A DNA stretch of 64,000 nucleotides, taken from contig NC_049981.1 of NCBI RefSeq assembly GCF_000003815.2, positions 33,522,072-33,586,071 of the forward strand. The letters are read 5' to 3'. The DNA is from Branchiostoma floridae. Lineage: Eukaryota > Chordata > Leptocardii > Amphioxiformes > Branchiostomatidae. Both the position numbers and the translations under genes were made by a program. Positions 46,901 to 49,900 of the stretch are shown here, piece after piece (the stretch's first letter is position 1; each line of letters opens with the position of its first letter). The notes beneath the pieces are model-generated. The model searched no databases and had not been told where the DNA came from. It saw nothing but the letters and a program-made list of their open reading frames with translations.

Positions 46901-49900
46901 ACTGAGCTAAACCTAGTCTTACTGCATTTGATAACCAAACGTCTATTAAAGCAAACGAAAGTGATCAATAGAGAGATTTGTCAGAGGATGGTTGGAACGG
47001 GACAGCTAAGAGTTTGGGTAGTTTGGGATGTATGAAGTTTAGCAACTGAAATCTGCCATTTTTTGCTGACAGAATTAATGATTATTTGTTTTATCTGTGA
47101 TAGGTCTGTATCTAAGTTACCTTCTCTGAGCCATCGCTGCCCACATATGTCGTCCAACTGGTCCCATCTTCGCTGTACTGGAGTTTGTAGGACGTGATCC
47201 AGGATCCGGAGGAAGAACCTTGAATGATGGTGCCGGTGACTCGCGCCGCCACTCCTAGATCCACCTAAATGGCGTGATATGACCACATCATATGGTTGGT
47301 TATGATGTACCAAAGTGCACAAGAGCAGACCGAGATGAGTACAATACCAGACATAAGCTTTTAGGTAAGTAGGCAACGAACCAGCGAGAACGTAGTTCCC
47401 AAGGAAGTGAAATCCATCGTGAAATTCCACGTGAAATCAAAATGTTTGGTATTGTTGAGGTGAAGAAGTGACAACATGTGGCTTAGATTACAACAAAGTT
47501 GATACCGTTTTAAGTACATCTTATCAAAACGACTGCGGTACCAAGTTGAGTGTTGGAGCGAATTTCTTTGCAGCAAGTTATTTGAACTAAAAGTACTCCC
47601 TTTCCAGATAACAAAGCAGTATAAATACCTGTAACCACTCCCCGACTATGTTCTGACCGGCTGCCCAGTAGCTGTTAGAGTCCAAGCGTCCGGCATGGGG
47701 TGGGTGATCGGGTAAGGACGAAGATGCAGTGATGCTGCTATCAGGTATGCTTCTGCCGCCAGGTGAGTCTGGAGGTTTCACCCCAAGCGGATCCTCACAT
47801 CCTAGTACTGGACAAAAAGGGACCGGACCGGGCCGTTAATTTTCCGTATCCTTAATACATTAGGGGAAAATCGATCGGACGATGAGTGTGCAAGCTCTAA
47901 ATTACAAGGAGGCATGACCCTGACGGGAAGGGGGAACTCTGCCATTTCTTCGTCGGCATCAGGGTCATGCCTCCTCGTAATTTAGAGCTCGCAGACACGT
48001 CGTCTGATCGATTTTCGCCTAAGGTGAGGGGGGTATAAGGGGTACGACCATATTACGAGATACCATTCGTATCCGCCCGTATATGGTTTGTACTGATGCA
48101 CGGCCAATTTATGTATAACACAACACAGTCTGACGAAATTAACGCCACGTTGCCTCATGAAAGTCATTGGAATGTAATGATTCACGGTCTAGCATAATGT
48201 ACGTCGGCAAGGCTTCTATCATAGCATGAGAAATCGTCGTTTTGAGGAATATTGAATTATGAAGTCACAGTTCAGTTCAGTTCAGTTCATCCTCATATGA
48301 GGTGCCATTAATGATGTCCGACCTTATCAAATATGTACCTAAAGGTTGCAAAGCTACACGACGTAACCGGAAACGATATCGTAAACGACAACATGGCATG
48401 GTTATTAACGCTTGTATGAACGCTTTCGAATAGTATAGTTTGAAACGGAAATTGTAAGGGTATAAGTAAGACATGGTTCATTAAGGACTCTTTCAATCTT
48501 TCGAAACGCCCTTTTGTATGCTTTCATTCAAAATCAAACTAACGATCCGTACAGAGATATCAAATGGGATTGGCGTCCTTTCATCTTCATCAACTTAAAC
48601 GTTAGACGTAAGGACCACAGGAGTCTACACGTTCACAACTTAAACGTTAGACGTAAGGACCGCAGAATTCTACACGTTCACAACTTAAACGTTAGACGTA
48701 AGGACCGCAGAATTCTACACGCTCACAACTTAAACGTTAGACGTAAGGACCGCAGAATTCTACACGCTCACAACTTAAACGTTAGACGTAAGGGCCGTAG
48801 AATTCTACACGCTCACAACTTAAACGTTAGACGTAAGGACCGCAGAATTCTACACGTTCAAAACTTAAACGTTAGATGTAAGGACCACAGGAGTCTACAC
48901 GTTAAAAACTTAAACGTTAGACGTAAGGACCGCAGAATTCTACACGTTCACAACTTAAACGTAAGACGTAAGGACCGCAAAATTCTACACGTTCACAACT
49001 TCAACGTTAGACGTAAGGACCGCAGAATTCTACACGCTCACAACTTAAACGTTAGACGTAAGGACCGCAGAATTCTACACGCTCACAACTTAAACGTTAG
49101 ACGTAAGGGCCGTAGAATTCTACACGCTCACAACTTAAACGTTAGACGTAAGGACCGCAGAATTCTACACGTTCAAAACTTAAACGTTAGATGTAAGGAC
49201 CACAGGAGTCTACACGTTAAAAACTTAAACGTTAGACGTAAGGACCGCAGAATTCTACACGCTCACAACTTAAACGTTAGACGTAAGAACCGCAGAATTC
49301 TACACGCTCACAACTTAAACGTTAGACGTAAGGACCGCAGAATTCTACACGCTCACAACTTAAACGTTAGACGTAAGGACCGCAGAATTCTACACGCTCA
49401 CAACTTAAACGTTAGACGTAAGGGCCGTAGAATTCTACACGCTCACAACTTAAACGTTAGACGTAAGGACCGCAGAATTCTACACGTTCACAACTTCAAC
49501 GTTAGACGTAAGGACCACAGAATTCTACACGTTCACAACTTAAACGTTAGACGTAAGGACCGCAGAATTCTACACGTTCACAACTTAAACATTAGACATA
49601 AGGACTACCGAATTTTACACGTGCACAACTTAAACATTAGACATAAGGACTACCGAATTTTACACGTGCACAACTTCAACGTTAGACGTAAGGACCACAG
49701 AATTCTACACGTTCACAACTTCAACGTTAGACGTAAGGACCGCAGAATTCTACACGTTCACTACTTAAACGTTAGCCGTAAGGACTGCAGAATTCTACAC
49801 GTTCACTACTTAAACGTTAGACGTAAGGACTGCAGAATTCTACACGTTCACTACTTAAACGTTAGACGTAAGGACTGCAGAATTCTACACGTTCACAACT

